Origin: Closterium sp. NIES-65
Lineage: Eukaryota > Streptophyta > Zygnematophyceae > Desmidiales > Closteriaceae
Reading direction: 5' to 3'
Length of the DNA stretch: 64,000 nucleotides
NCBI GenBank assembly: GCA_948144175.1
Contig: CANXME010000869.1
Span: 1 to 64,000, forward strand
Part shown: positions 24,901-36,699 of the stretch, piece by piece
Position numbering within the stretch: position 1 is the stretch's first letter
Layout: each line of letters opens with the position of its first letter
Translations under genes and position numbers: made by a program
The notes under the pieces: model-generated
The model's input: the letters and a program-made list of their open reading frames with translations, nothing else
The model's database searches: none
Told to the model about the DNA's origin: nothing

Positions 24901-26360
24901 GGAAAGCGGGAGAATGGGGCGGGGTGATGGAAGGAGGAAGAATGGGGCGGGGTGATGGAAAGCGGGAGAATGGGGCGGGGTGATGGAAACCGGGAGAATG
25001 GGGCGGGGTGATGGAAAGCGAGAGAATGGGGCGGGGTGATGGAAGGAGGGAGAATGGGGAGGGGTGATGGAAAGCGGGGGAATGGGGCGGGATGATGGGA
25101 AGCGGAAGAATGGGGCGGGGTGATGGAAAGCGGGAGAATGGGGCGGGGTGATGGAAAGCGGGAGAATGGGGCGGGGAGATGGAAAGCAGGAGAAAGGGGA
25201 GGGGTGATGGAAAGCGGGAGAATGGGGCGGGCTGATGGAAAGCGGGAGAATGGGGCGGGGTGATGGAAGGAGGGAGAATGGGGCGGGGTGATGGAAGGAG
25301 AGAGAAGGGGGCGGCGTGATGGAAAGTGGGAGAATGTGGCGGGTGATGGAAAGCGGGAGAATGGGGTGGGGTTATGGGAAGTGGGAGAATGGGGCGGGGT
25401 GATGGAAAGCGGGAGAATGGGGCGGGGTGATGGAAGGAGGGAGAAAAAGGGGCGGGGTGATGGAAGGAGGGAGAATGGGGCGGAGTGATGGAAAGCGGGA
25501 GAATGGGGCGGGGTGATGGAAGGAGGGAGAATGGGGCGGGATGATGGAAAGCGGGAGAATGGGGCGGGGTGATGGAAAGCGGGAGAATGGGGCGGGGTGA
25601 TGAAAAGCGGGAGAATGGGGCGGGGTGATGGAAATCGGGAGAATGGGGCGGAGTGATGGAAAGCGGGGTGATGGAAGGAGGGAAAATGGGGCGGGGTGAT
25701 AGAAAGCGGGAGAATGTGGCGGGGTGATGGAAAGCGGGAGAAGGGGGTGGGGTTATGGGAAGCGGGAGAACAGGGCGGGGTGATGGAAAGCGGGAGAATG
25801 GGGCGGGGTGATGGAAGGAGGGAGAATGGGGCGGGGTGATGGAAAGCGGGAGAATGGGGCGGGGTGATGCAAAGCGGGAGAATGGGGCGGGGTGATGGAA
25901 GGAGGGAGAATGGGGCGGGGTGATGGAAAGCGGGAGAATGGGGCGGGGTGATGGAAAGCGGGAGAATGGGGCGGGATGATGGAAAGCGGGAGAATGGGGC
26001 TGGGTGATGGAAAGCGGGAGAATGGAGCGGGGTGATGGAAAGCGGGAGAATGGGGCGGGGTGATGGAAGGAGGGAGAATGGGGTGGGGTGATGGAAAGCG
26101 GGAGATTGGGGCAGGGTGATGGAAAGCGGGAGAATGGGGCGGGGTGATGGAAGGAGGGAGAATGGGGCGGGGTGATGGAAAGCGGGAGATTGGGGCAGGG
26201 TGATGGAAAGCGGGAGAATGGGGCGGGGTGATGGAAAGCGGAAAAATGGGGCGGGTGATGGAAAGCGGGAGAATGGGGCTAAGTGATGGAAAGCGGGAGA
26301 ATGGGGCGGGGTGATGGAAAGCGGGTGAATGGGGCGGGGTGATGGAAAGCGGGAGAATGG
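22000..26360 (-). repeat. Sat28 higher-order repeat of about 1.85-1.95 kb, three copies
   Basis: The rare unit GGGGCTAAGTGATGG occurs at about 22485, 24331 and 26279 (spacings 1846 and 1948 bp). It is preceded each time by a unit with AAAGCGGAAAAA and one with GAGATTGGGGCAGGG. The copies therefore hold the same ordered set of variants. Confidence 0.8.
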
Positions 26361-27889
26361 GGCGGGGTGATGGAAAGCGGGAGAAAGGGGCGGGGTGATG
26401 GAAAGCGGGAGAATGGGCCGGGCTGATGGAATGTGGGAGAATGGGGCGGGGTGATGGAAGGAGGGAGAATGGGGCGGGGTGATGGAAGGAGAGAGAAGGG
26501 GGCGGGGTGATGGAAAGTGGGAAAATGTGGCGGGGTGATGGAAAGCGGGAGAATGGGGTGGGGTTATGGGAAGCGGGAGAATGGGGCGGGGTGATGGAAA
26601 GCGGGAGAATGGGGCGGGGTGATGGAATGAGGGAGAATGGGGCGGGGTGATGGAAGGAGTGAGAATGGGGCGGAGTGATGGAAAGCGGGAGAATGGGGCG
26701 GGGTGATGGAAGGAGGGAGAATGGGGCGGGATGATGGAAAGCGGGAGAATGGGGCGGGTTGATGGAAAGCGGGAGAATGGGGCGGGGTGATGGAAAGCGG
26801 GAGAATCAGGCGGGGTGATGGAAATCGGGAGAATGGGGCGGGGTGATGGAAAGCGGGAGAATGGGGCGGGGTGTTGGAAGGAGGGAGAATGGGGCGGGGT
26901 GATAGAAAGCAGGAGAATGTAGCGGGGTGACGGAAAGCGGGAGAAGGGGGTGGGGTCATGGGAAGCGGGTGAATGGGGCGGGGTGATGGAAAGCGGGAGA
27001 ATAGGGCGGGGTGATGGAAGGAGGGAGAATGGGGCGGGGTGATGGAAGGAGGGAGAATGGGGCGTGGTGATGGAAAGCGGGAGAATGGGGCGGGGTGATG
27101 GAAGGAGGGAGAATGGGGCGGGGTGATGGAAAGAGGGAGAATGGGGCGGGGTGATGGAAAGCGGGAGAATGGGGCGGGGTGATGGAAAGCGGGAGAATTG
27201 GGCGGGGTGATGGAAAGCGGGAGAACGGGGCGGGGTGATGGAGAGCGGGAGAATGGGGCGGGGTGATGGAAAGCGGGGGAATGAGGCGGGGTGATAGAAA
27301 GCGGGAGAATGGGGCGGGGTGATGGAAAGCGGGAGAATGGGGCGGAGTGATGGAAAGCGGGAGAATGGGGCGAGGTGATGGAAGGAGGGAGAATGGGACG
27401 GGGTGATAGAAGGTGGGAGGATGGGGTGGGGTGATGGAAAGCGGGAGAATGGGGCGGGGTGATGGAAAGCGGGAGAATGGGGCGGGGTGGTGGAAAGCAG
27501 GAGAATGGGGCGGGGTGATGGAAAGCAGGAGAATGGGGCGGGGTGATGGAAAACGGGAAAATGGGGTGGGGTGATGGAAGGAAGGAGAATGGGGCAGGGT
27601 GATGGAAGGAAGGAGAATGGGCCGAGGTGATGGAAGGAGGGAGAATGGGGTGGGGTGATGGAAAGAGGGAGATTGGGGCGGGGTGATGGAAAGCGGGAGA
27701 ATGGGGCGGGGTGATGGAAAGCGGGAGAATGGGGCGGGGTGATGGAAAGCGGGAGAATGGGGCGGGGTGATGGAAAGCGGGAGAATGGTGCGGGGTGATG
27801 GAAAGCGGGAGAATGGGTCGGGGTGAAGGAAAGCGGGAGAATGGGGCGGGATGATGGAAAGCGGGAGAATGAGGCGGGGTGGTGGAAAG

Positions 27890-29660
27890 TGGGATTATGG
27901 GGCGGGGTGATGGAAAGCGGGAGAATGAGGCGGGGTGGTGGAAAGCGGGAGAATGGGGCGGGTGATGGAAAACGGGAGAATGGGGCGGAGTGATGCAAAG
28001 CGAGAGAATGGGGCGGGGTGATGGAAAGCGGGAGAATTGGGCGGGGTGATTGAAGGAGGGAGAATGGGGCGGGGTGATGGAAGGAGGTAGAATGGGGAGG
28101 GGTGATGGAACGCGGGAGAATCAGACGGGGTGATGGAAAGCGGGAGAATGGAGCGGGGTGATGGAAAGCGGGAGAATGGGGCGAGGTGATGGAAGGCGGG
28201 AGAATGGGGCGGGGTGATGGAAGGAGGGAGAATGGGGCGGGTTGATGGAAAGCGGGAGAATGGTGCGGGGTGATGGAAAGTGGGAGAATGGGGCGGGGTG
28301 ATGAAAAGATGGAGAATGGGGTGGGGTGATGGAAAGCGGGAGAATGGGGAGGGGTGATGGAAAGCGAGAGAATGGGGCGGGGTGATGGAAGGAGGGGGAA
28401 TGGGGCGGGGTGATGGAAAGCGGAAGAATTGTGCGGGGTGATGGAAAGCGGGAGAATGGGGCGGGGTGATGAAAAGATGGAGAATGGGGTGGGCTGATGG
28501 AAAGCGGGAGAATGGGCCGGGGTGATGGAAAGCGGGAGAATGGGGCGGGGTGATGGAAAGCGGGAGAATGGGGCGGGGTGATGGAACACGGGAGAATGGG
28601 GCGGGGTGATGGAAGGAGGGAGAATGGGGCGGGGTGATGGAAGGAGTGAGAATGGGGTGGGGTGATGGAAGGAGGGAGAATGGGACGGGGTGATGGAAAG
28701 CGGGATTATGGGGCGGGGTGATGGAAAGCGGGAGAATGAGGCGGGGTGGTGGAAAGCGGGAGAATGGGGCGGGTGATGGAAAACGGGAGAATGGGGCGGA
28801 GTGATGCAAAGCGGGAGAATGGGGCGGGGTGATGGAAAGCGGGAGAATTGGGCGGGGTGATCGAAGGAGGGAGAATGGGGCGGGGTGATGGAAGGAGGGA
28901 GAATCGGACGGGGTGATGGAAAGCGGGAGAATGGGGCGGGGTGATGGAAAGCGGGACAATGGGGTGGGGTGATGGAAAGCGGGAGAATGGGGCGGGGTGA
29001 TGGAAAGCGGGAGAATGGGGCGGGGTGATGAAAAGATGGAGAATGGGGTGGGGTGATGGAAAGCGGGAGAATGGGGAGGGGTGATGGAAAGCGAGAGAAT
29101 GGGGCGGGGTGATGGAAGGAGGGGGAATGGGGCGGGGTGATGGAAAGCGGAAGAATTGTGCGGGGTGATGGAAAGCGGGAGAATGGGGCGGGGTGATGAA
29201 AAGATGGAGAATGGGGTGGGCTGATGGAAAGCGGGAGAATGGGCCGGGGTGATGGAAAGCGGGAGAATGGGGCGGGGTGATGGAAAGCGGGAGAATGGGG
29301 CGGGGTGATGGAACACGGGAGAATGGGGCGGGGTGATGGAAGGAGGGAGAATGGGGCGGGGTGATGGAAGGAGTGAGAATGGGGCGGGGTGATGGAAGGA
29401 GGGAGAATGGGACGGGGTGATGGAAAGCGGGATTATGGGGCGGGGTGATGGAAAGCGGGAGAATGAGGCGGGGTGGTGGAAAGCGGGAGAATGGGGCGGG
29501 TGATGGAAAACGGGAGAATGGGGCGGAGTGATGCAAAGCGGGAGAATGGGGCGGGGTGATGGAAAGCGGGAGAATTGGGCGGGGTGATCGAAGGAGGGAG
29601 AATGGGGCGGGGTGATGGAAGGAGGGAGAATCGGACGGGGTGATGGAAAGCGGGACAATG
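27890..29660 (-). repeat. Sat28 higher-order repeat of 727-811 bp, three tandem copies
   Basis: The variant GGGATTATGG is found at about 27893, 28704 and 29431 (spacings 811 and 727 bp, which differ by 84 bp or three monomers). It is followed each time by units with GAGGCGGGGTGG, GAAAACGGG and TGATGCAAAGC. Copy number of internal monomers has changed between copies. Confidence 0.85.
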
Positions 29661-30970
29661 GGGTGGGGTGATGGAAAGCGGGAGAATGGGGCGGGGTGAT
29701 GGAAAGCGGGAGAATGGGCCGGGGTGATGGAAGGAGGGAGAATGGGGCGGGGTGATGGAAAGCGGGAGAGTGGGACGGGGTGATGGAAATCGGGAGAATG
29801 GGGAGGGGTGATGGGAGGAGGAAGAATGGGGCGGGGTGGTGGAAGGAGGGAGAATGGGGCGGGGTGATAGAAAGCGGGAGAATGGGGCGGGGAGATCGAT
29901 AGCGGGAGAATGGGGCGGGGTGATGGAAAGCGGGAGAATGGGGCGGGGTGATGGAAAGCGGGAGAATGGGGCGGGGTGATGGAAGGAGGGAGAATGGGGC
30001 GGGGTGATGGAAGGAGGGAGAATGGGGCGGGGTGATGGAAAGCGGGAGAATGGGGCGGGGTGATCGGTAGCGGGAGAATGGGGCGGGGTGATGGAAAGCG
30101 GGAGAATGGGGCAGGGTGATGGAAAGCGGGAGAATGGGCGGGGTGATGGAAAGCGGGAAAATGGGGCGGGGTGATGGAAAGCGGGAGAATGGGGCGGGGT
30201 GATGGAAAGCGGGAGAATGGGGCGGGGTGATGGAAAGCGGGAGAATGGGGCGGGGTGATGGAAAGCGGGAGTATGGGGCGGGGTGATGGAAAGTTGGAGA
30301 ATGGGGTGGGGTGATGGAAAGCGGGAGAATGGGGCGGGGTGATGGAAGGTGGGAGGATGGGGCGGGGTGATGGAAAGCGGGAGAATGGGGCGGGGTGGTG
30401 GAAAGCGGGAGAATGTGGCGGGGTGATGGAAGCCAGGGAAATGGGGCGGGGTGATGTAAGGAGGGAGAATGGGGCGGGGTGATAGAAGGAGGGAGAATGG
30501 AGCGGGGTGATGGAAGGAGGGAGAATGGGGCGGGGTGATGGAAAGCGGGAGAATGGGGCGGGGTGATGGAAAGCGGGAGAATGGGGTGGGGTGATGGAAA
30601 GCGGGAGAATGGGGCGGGGTGATGGAAAGCGGGAGAATGGGGCGGGATGATGGAAAGCGGGAGAATGGGACGGGTTGATGGAAAGCGGGAGAATAGGGCG
30701 GGGTGATGGAAAGCGGGAGAATGGGGCGCGGTGATGGAAAGCGGGAGAATGGGGCGGGGTAATGGAAAGCGGGAGAATGGGGCGGGGTGATGGAAGGGAG
30801 GAGAATGGGGCGCGGTGATGGAAAGCGGGAGAATGGGTTGGGGTTATGGAAAGCGGGAGAATAGGGCGGGATGATGGAAAGCGGGAGAATGGGCCGGGGT
30901 GATGGAAAGTGGAGGAATGGGGCGGGGTGATGGAAGGCGGGAGAATGGTGCGGGGTGATGGAAGGAGGGA

Positions 30971-33574
30971 TAGGCGCCGCTAAAGATAGGCGCCCTAGAG
31001 ATAGGCGCCCCAAGAGATAGGCGCCCATAGAGATAGGCGCCCATAGAGATAGGCGCCCAAAGAGATAGTCGCCTATCGAGATAGGCGCCCCTAGAGATTG
31101 GCGCCCATAGAGATATGCGCCCCTAGAGATAGCCGCCCCTAGAGATAGGCACCCCTAGAGATAGGCGCCCCTAGAGATAGGCGCTTCTCGGGAAAGACGC
31201 CCCTAGAGATACGTGGCCCTAGAGATTGGCGCCCTTAGAGATAGGCGCCCCTAGAGATAGGCGCCCATAGAGATAGGCCGCCGCTAGAGATAGGCGCCCC
31301 TAGAGATAGGCGCCCCTAGAGATAGGCGCCCATAGAGATAGGCGCCCATAGACATAGGCGCCCCCAGAGATAGGCACCCATAGAGATAAGCGCCCACAGA
31401 GATAGGCGCCCCATAGAGATAGGCACCCCTAGAGATAGGCGCCCATAGAGATAGGCGCCCATAGAGATAGGCGCCCATAGAGATAGGCGCCCATAGAGAT
31501 AGGCGCCCCAAGAGATAGGCGCCCCTAGAGATAGGCGCCCATAGAGATAGGCGCCCAAAGAGATAGCCGCCCATAGAGATTGGCGCCCCTAGAGATAGGC
31601 GCCCATAGAGATAGGTGCCCCTAGAGATAGCCGCCCCTAGAGATAGGCACCCCTAGAGATAGGCGCCCTTAGAGATAGGCGCCCCTGGAGATAGGCGCCC
31701 CTAGAGATAGGTGCCCCTAGAGGTAGGCGCCCCTAGAGATGGGCGACCATAGAGATAGGGGCCTCTAGAGATTGGCGCCCCTAAAGAGAGGCGCCCATAG
31801 AGATAGGCGCCCATAGAGATAGGCACCCCTAGAGATAGGCGCCCCTTGAGATAGACGCCCATAGAGATAGCCGCCCCTAGAGATAGGCGCCCATTGAGAT
31901 AGGCGCCCATAGAGATAGGTGTCCCTAGAGATTGGCGCCCATAGAGATATGCGCCCCTATAGATAGGCGCTCCTAGAGATAGGCACCCCTAGAGATAGGC
32001 GCCCCTAGAGATAGGCGCCCCTAGAGATAGGCGCCCATAGAGATAGGCGCCCATAGAGATAGGCGCCCATAGAGATAGGCGCCCATAGAGATAGGCGCCC
32101 ATAGAGATAGGCGCCCATAGAGATAGGCGCCCATAGAGATAGGCGCCCCTAGAGATAGGCGCCCCTAGAGATAGGCGCCCATAGAGATAGGCGCCCATAG
32201 AGATAGGCGCCCAAATAGATAGGCGCCCATAGAGATAGGCGCCCATAGAGATAGGCGCCCATAGAGATAGGCGCCCATAGAGATAGGTGCCCCTAGAGAT
32301 TGGCGCCCATAGAGATATGCGCCCATAGAGATAGGCGCCCACAGAGATAGGCGCCCCTAGAGATTGGCGCCCATAGAGATATGCGCCCCTAGAGATAGGC
32401 GCTCCTAGAGATAGGCGCCCCTAGAGATAGGCGCCCATAGAGATAGGCGCCCATAGAGATAGGCGCCCATAGAGATAGGCACCCATAGAGATAGGCGCCC
32501 ATAGAGATAGGCGCCCCTAGAGATAGGCGCCCATAGAGATAGGCGCCCATAGAGATATGCGCCCCTAGAGATAGGCGCCCCTAGAGATAGGCGCCCCTAG
32601 AGATAGGCGCCCCTAGAGATAGGCGCCCATAGAGATAGGCGCCACTAGAGATAGGCGCCCCTAGAGATAGGCGCCCATAGAGATAGGCGCCCATAGAGAT
32701 AGGCGCCCCTAGAGATAGGCGCCCCTAGAGATAGGCGCTCCTAGAGATAGGGGCCCCTAGAGATAGGCGCCCATAGAGATAGGCGGCCATAGAGATAGGC
32801 GCCCCTAGAGATAGGCGCCCCTAGAGATAGGCGCCCATAGAGATAGGCGCCCATAAAGAGGGGCGCCCATAGAGATAGGCGCCCATAGAGATAGGCGCCC
32901 CTAGAGATAGGCGCCCCTAGAGATAGGCGCCCATAGAGATAGGTGCCCCTAGAGATAGGCGCCCCTAGAGATAGGCGCCCCTAGAGATAGGCGCCCCTAG
33001 AGATAGGCGCCCCTAGAGATAGGCGGCCATAGAGATAGGCGCCCCTAGAGATAGGCGCCCATAGATATAGGCGCCCATAGAGATAGGCGCCCCTAGAGAT
33101 AGGCGGCCATAGAGATAGGCGCCCCTAGAGATAGGCGCCCATAGATATAGGCGCCCATAGAGATAGGCGCCCCTAGTGATAGGCGGCCATAGAGATAGGC
33201 GCCCCTAGAGATAGGCGCCCATAGAGATAGGCGCCCATAGAGATAGGCGCCCATAGAGATAGGCGGCCATAGAGAAAGGCGCCCATAGAGATAGGCGCCC
33301 CTAGAGATAGGCGGCCATATTGATAGGCGCCCCTAGAGATAGGCGCCCATAGAGATAGGCGCCCATAGAGATAGGCGCCCATAGATATAGGCGCCCCTAG
33401 AGATAGGCTCACCTAGAGATAGGCGCCCATAGAGATAGGCGCCCAGAGAGATAGGCGCCCCTAGAGATAGGCGCCCCTAGAGATAGGCGCCCATAGAGAT
33501 AGGCGCCCCTAGAGATAGGCGCCCCTAGAGATAGGCGCCCCTAGAGATAGGCGCCCCTAGAGATAGGCTCACCT
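30971..33574 (+). repeat. 16-bp satellite (Sat16B), forward block 1
   Basis: Tandem units of ATAGGCGCCCATAGAG. The main variation is A or C at one site (CCCATAG or CCCCTAG). It begins abruptly after Sat28. The first kilobase (to about 32000) is clearly more divergent than the rest, for example around 31185-31215 and 31730-31800. Each unit contains the palindrome GGCGCC. Confidence 0.96.
32502..33476 (+). repeat. Left arm of a 975-bp inverted repeat
   Basis: Reading outwards from the axis at 33622.5, the order of rare variants matches the arm at 33769-34743 in reverse complement. Examples are TAGTGATAGGCGG, TAGATATAGG, AGGTGCCCC, ATAAAGAGGGGC, GCTCCTAG, GCCACTAG and AGATATGCGC. By eye I found one mismatch (near 32753). 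The spacer is about 292 bp and is itself Sat16B. Confidence 0.9.
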
Positions 33575-36562
33575 AGGAGCGCCTTTCTCTATGGGCGCCT
33601 ATCTCTATGTGCGCCTATCTCTATGGGCGCCTATCTCTATGGGCGCCTATCTCTAGGGGCGCCTATCTCTAGGGGCGCCTATCTCTAGGGGCGCCTATCT
33701 CTATGGGCGCCTATCTCTAGGGGCGCCTATCTCTAGGGGCGCCTATCTCTATGGGCGCCTATCTCTATGGGCGCCTATCTCTAGGGGCGCCTATCTCTCT
33801 GGGCGCCTATCTCTATGGGCGCCTATCTCTAGGTGAGCCTATCTCTAGGGGCGCCTATATCTATGGGCGCCTATCTCTATGGGCGCCTATCTCTATGGGC
33901 GCCTATCTCTAGGGGCGCCTATCAATATGGCCGCCTATCTCTAGGGGCGCCTATCTCTATGGGCGCCTTTCTCTATGGCCGCCTATCTCTATGGGCGCCT
34001 ATCTCTATGGGCGCCTATCTCTATGGGCGCCTATCTCTAGGGGCGCCTATCTCTATGGCCGCCTATCACTAGGGGCGCCTATCTCTATGGGCGCCTATAT
34101 CTATGGGCGCCTATCTCTAGGGGCGCCTATCTCTATGGCCGCCTATCTCTAGGGGCGCCTATCTCTATGGGCGCCTATATCTATGGGCGCCTATCTCTAG
34201 GGGCGCCTATCTCTATGGCCGCCTATCTCTAGGGGCGCCTATCTCTAGGGGCGCCTATCTCTAGGGGCGCCTATCTCTAGGGGCGCCTATCTCTAGGGGC
34301 ACCTATCTCTATGGGCGCCTATCTCTAGGGGCGCCTATCTCTAGGGGCGCCTATCTCTATGGGCGCCTATCTCTATGGGCGCCCCTCTTTATGGGCGCCT
34401 ATCTCTATGGGCGCCTATCTCTAGGGGCGCCTATCTCTAGGGGCGCCTATCTCTATGGCCGCCTATCTCTATGGGCGCCTATCTCTAGGGGCGCCTATCT
34501 CTAGGAGCGCCTATCTCTAGGGGCGCCTATCTCTAGGGGCGCCTATCTCTATGGGCGCCTATCTCTATGGGCGCCTATCTCTAGGGGCGCCTATCTCTAG
34601 TGGCGCCTATCTCTATGGGCGCCTATCTCTAGGGGCGCCTATCTCTAGGGGCGCCTATCTCTAGGGGCGCCTATCTCTAGGGGCGCATATCTCTATGGGC
34701 GCCTATCTCTATGGGCGCCTATCTCTAGGGGCGCCTATCTCTAGGGGCGCCTATCTCTAGGGGCGCATATCTCTAGGGGCGCCTATCTCTAGGGGCGCCT
34801 ATCTCTATGGGCGCCTATCTCTATGGGCGCCTATCTCTATGGGCGCCTATCTCTATGGGCGCCTATCTCTATGGGCGCCTATCTCTATGGGCGCCTATCT
34901 CTAGGGGCGCCTATCTCTAGGGGCGCCTATCTCTAGGGGCGCCTATCTCTATGGGCGCCTATCTCTAGGGGCGCCTATCTCTATGGCCGCCTATCTCTAG
35001 GGGCGCCTATCTCTAGGGGCGCCTATCTCTAGGGGCGCCTATCTCTAGGGGCGCCTATCTCTATGGGCGCCTATCTATATAGGCGCCTATCTCTAGGGGC
35101 GCCTATCTCTAGGGGCGCCTATCTCTATGGCCGCCTATCTCTATGGGCGCCTATCTCTATGGGCGCCTATCTCTATGGGCGCCTATCTCTAGGGGCGCCT
35201 ATCTCTAGGGGCGCCTATCTCTAGGGGCGCCTATCTCTATGGGCGCCTATCTCTAGGGGCACCTATCTCTATGGGCGCCTATCTCTATGGGCGCCTATCT
35301 CTAGGGGCGCCTTTCTCTAGGAGCGCCTATCTCTATGGGCGCCTATCTCTATGGGCGCCTATCTCTAGGGGCGCCTATCTCTATGGGCGCCTATCTCTAG
35401 GGGCGCCTATCTCTATGGGCGCCTATCTCTATGGGCGCCTATCTCTATGGGCGCCTATCTCTATGGGCGCCTATCTCTAGGGGCGCCTATCTCTAGGGGC
35501 GCCTATCTCTAGGGGCGCCTATCTATGCCTCTATGGGCGCCTATCTCTATGGGCGCCTATCTCTATGGGCGCCTATCTCTATGGGCGCCTATCTCTATGG
35601 GCGCCTATCTCTATGGGCGCCTATCTCTATGGGCGCCTATCTCTATGGGCGCCTATCTCTATGGGCGCCTATCTCTAGGGGCGCCTATCTCTAGGGGCGC
35701 CTATCTCTATGGGCGCCTATCTCTATGGGCGCCTATCTCTATGGGCGCCTATCTCTAGGGCCGCCTATCTCTAGGGCCGCCTATCTCTAGGGGCGCCTAT
35801 CTCTAGGGGCGCCTATCTCTATGGGCGCCTATCTCTATGGGCGCCTATCTCTAGGTGAGCCTATCTCTAGGGGCGCCTATCTCTATGGGCGCCTATTTCT
35901 ATGGGCGCCTATCTCTAGGGGCGCCTATCTCTAGGGGCGCCTATCTCTAGGGGCGCCTATCTCTATGGGCGCCTATCTCTATGGGCGCCTATCTCTAGGG
36001 CCGCCTATCTCTAGGGCCGCCTATCTCTAGGGGCGCCTATCTCTAGGGGCGCCTATCTCTATGGGCGCCTATCTCTATGGGCGCCTATCTCTAGGTGAGC
36101 CTATCTCTAGGGGCGCCTATCTCTATGGGCGCCTATTTCTATGGGCGCCTATCTCTAGGGGCGCCTATCTCTAGGGGCGCCTATCTCTAGGGGCGCCTAT
36201 CTCTATGGGCGCCTATCTCTATGGGCGCCTATCTCTAGGGGCGCCTATCTCTAGGGGCGCCTATCTCTAGGGGCGCCTATCTCTAGGGGCGCATATCTCT
36301 ATGGGAGCTTATCTCTAGGGGCGCCTATCTCTATGGGCGCCTATCTCTAAGGGCGCCTATCTCTATGGGCGCCTATCTCTATGGGTGCCTATCTCTATGG
36401 GCGCCTATCTCTATGGCCGCCTATCTCTAGGGCCGCCTATCTCTAGGGCCGCCTATCTCTAGGGGCGCCTATCTCTAGGGGCGCCTATCTCTATGGGCGC
36501 CTATCTCTATGGGCGCCTATCTCTAGGTGAGCCTATCTCTAGGGGCGCCTATCTCTATGGGC
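33575..36562 (-). repeat. Sat16B, inverted block 1
   Basis: The same satellite in reverse orientation (CTCTATGGGCGCCTAT on top). The left switch point is centred on CCTAGG at 33572-33577 inside a distinctive GGCTCACCTAGGAGC. The right switch point is a seamless palindrome centred at 36562/36563 within GGGCGCCC. A 239-bp run of variants is duplicated at about 35760-36000 and 36000-36240. Confidence 0.95.
33769..34743 (-). repeat. Right arm of the 975-bp inverted repeat
   Basis: Mirror image of 32502-33476 (coordinates sum to 67245 at every landmark checked). Beyond 34743 the A/C pattern of the monomers stops matching, which sets the outer limit. The inner limit is set by a mismatch at 33477/33768. 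Confidence 0.9.
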
Positions 36563-36699
36563 GCCCATAGAGATAGGCGCCCATAGAGATAGGCACCCCT
36601 AGAGACAGGCGCCCATAGAGATAGGCGCCCATAGAGATAGGCGCCCATAGAGATAGGCGCCCATAGAGATAGGCGCCCATAGAGATAGGCGGCCATAGA

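Larger units (their letters stand above)
11541..30970 (-). repeat. 28-bp satellite array (Sat28), G-rich strand on top, inverted relative to 1-9641
   Basis: About 694 tandem units that are the reverse complement of the 1-9641 units (top strand reads GGGGCGGGGTGATGG followed by AAAGCGGGAGAAT). The C-rich strand, now the bottom strand, is free of stops for very long stretches, the longest being 23079-28589 (1836 codons). The top strand has a TGA about once per 84 bp. Each unit carries three G-runs (GGG, GGGG, GGGG), so neighbouring units supply the tracts needed for G-quadruplexes. No non-repeat sequence was seen. Confidence 0.97.

Noticed and set aside
23079-28589. 1836-codon proline/serine-rich protein
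   Set aside because: Same 28-residue period as every other Sat28 frame. Overlapping frames are also open, as expected from unit composition. Not annotated as a gene.
1-30970. CRISPR array (28-bp repeats)
   Set aside because: Repeats are directly adjacent with no unique spacers, there are no cas genes, and the context is eukaryotic.
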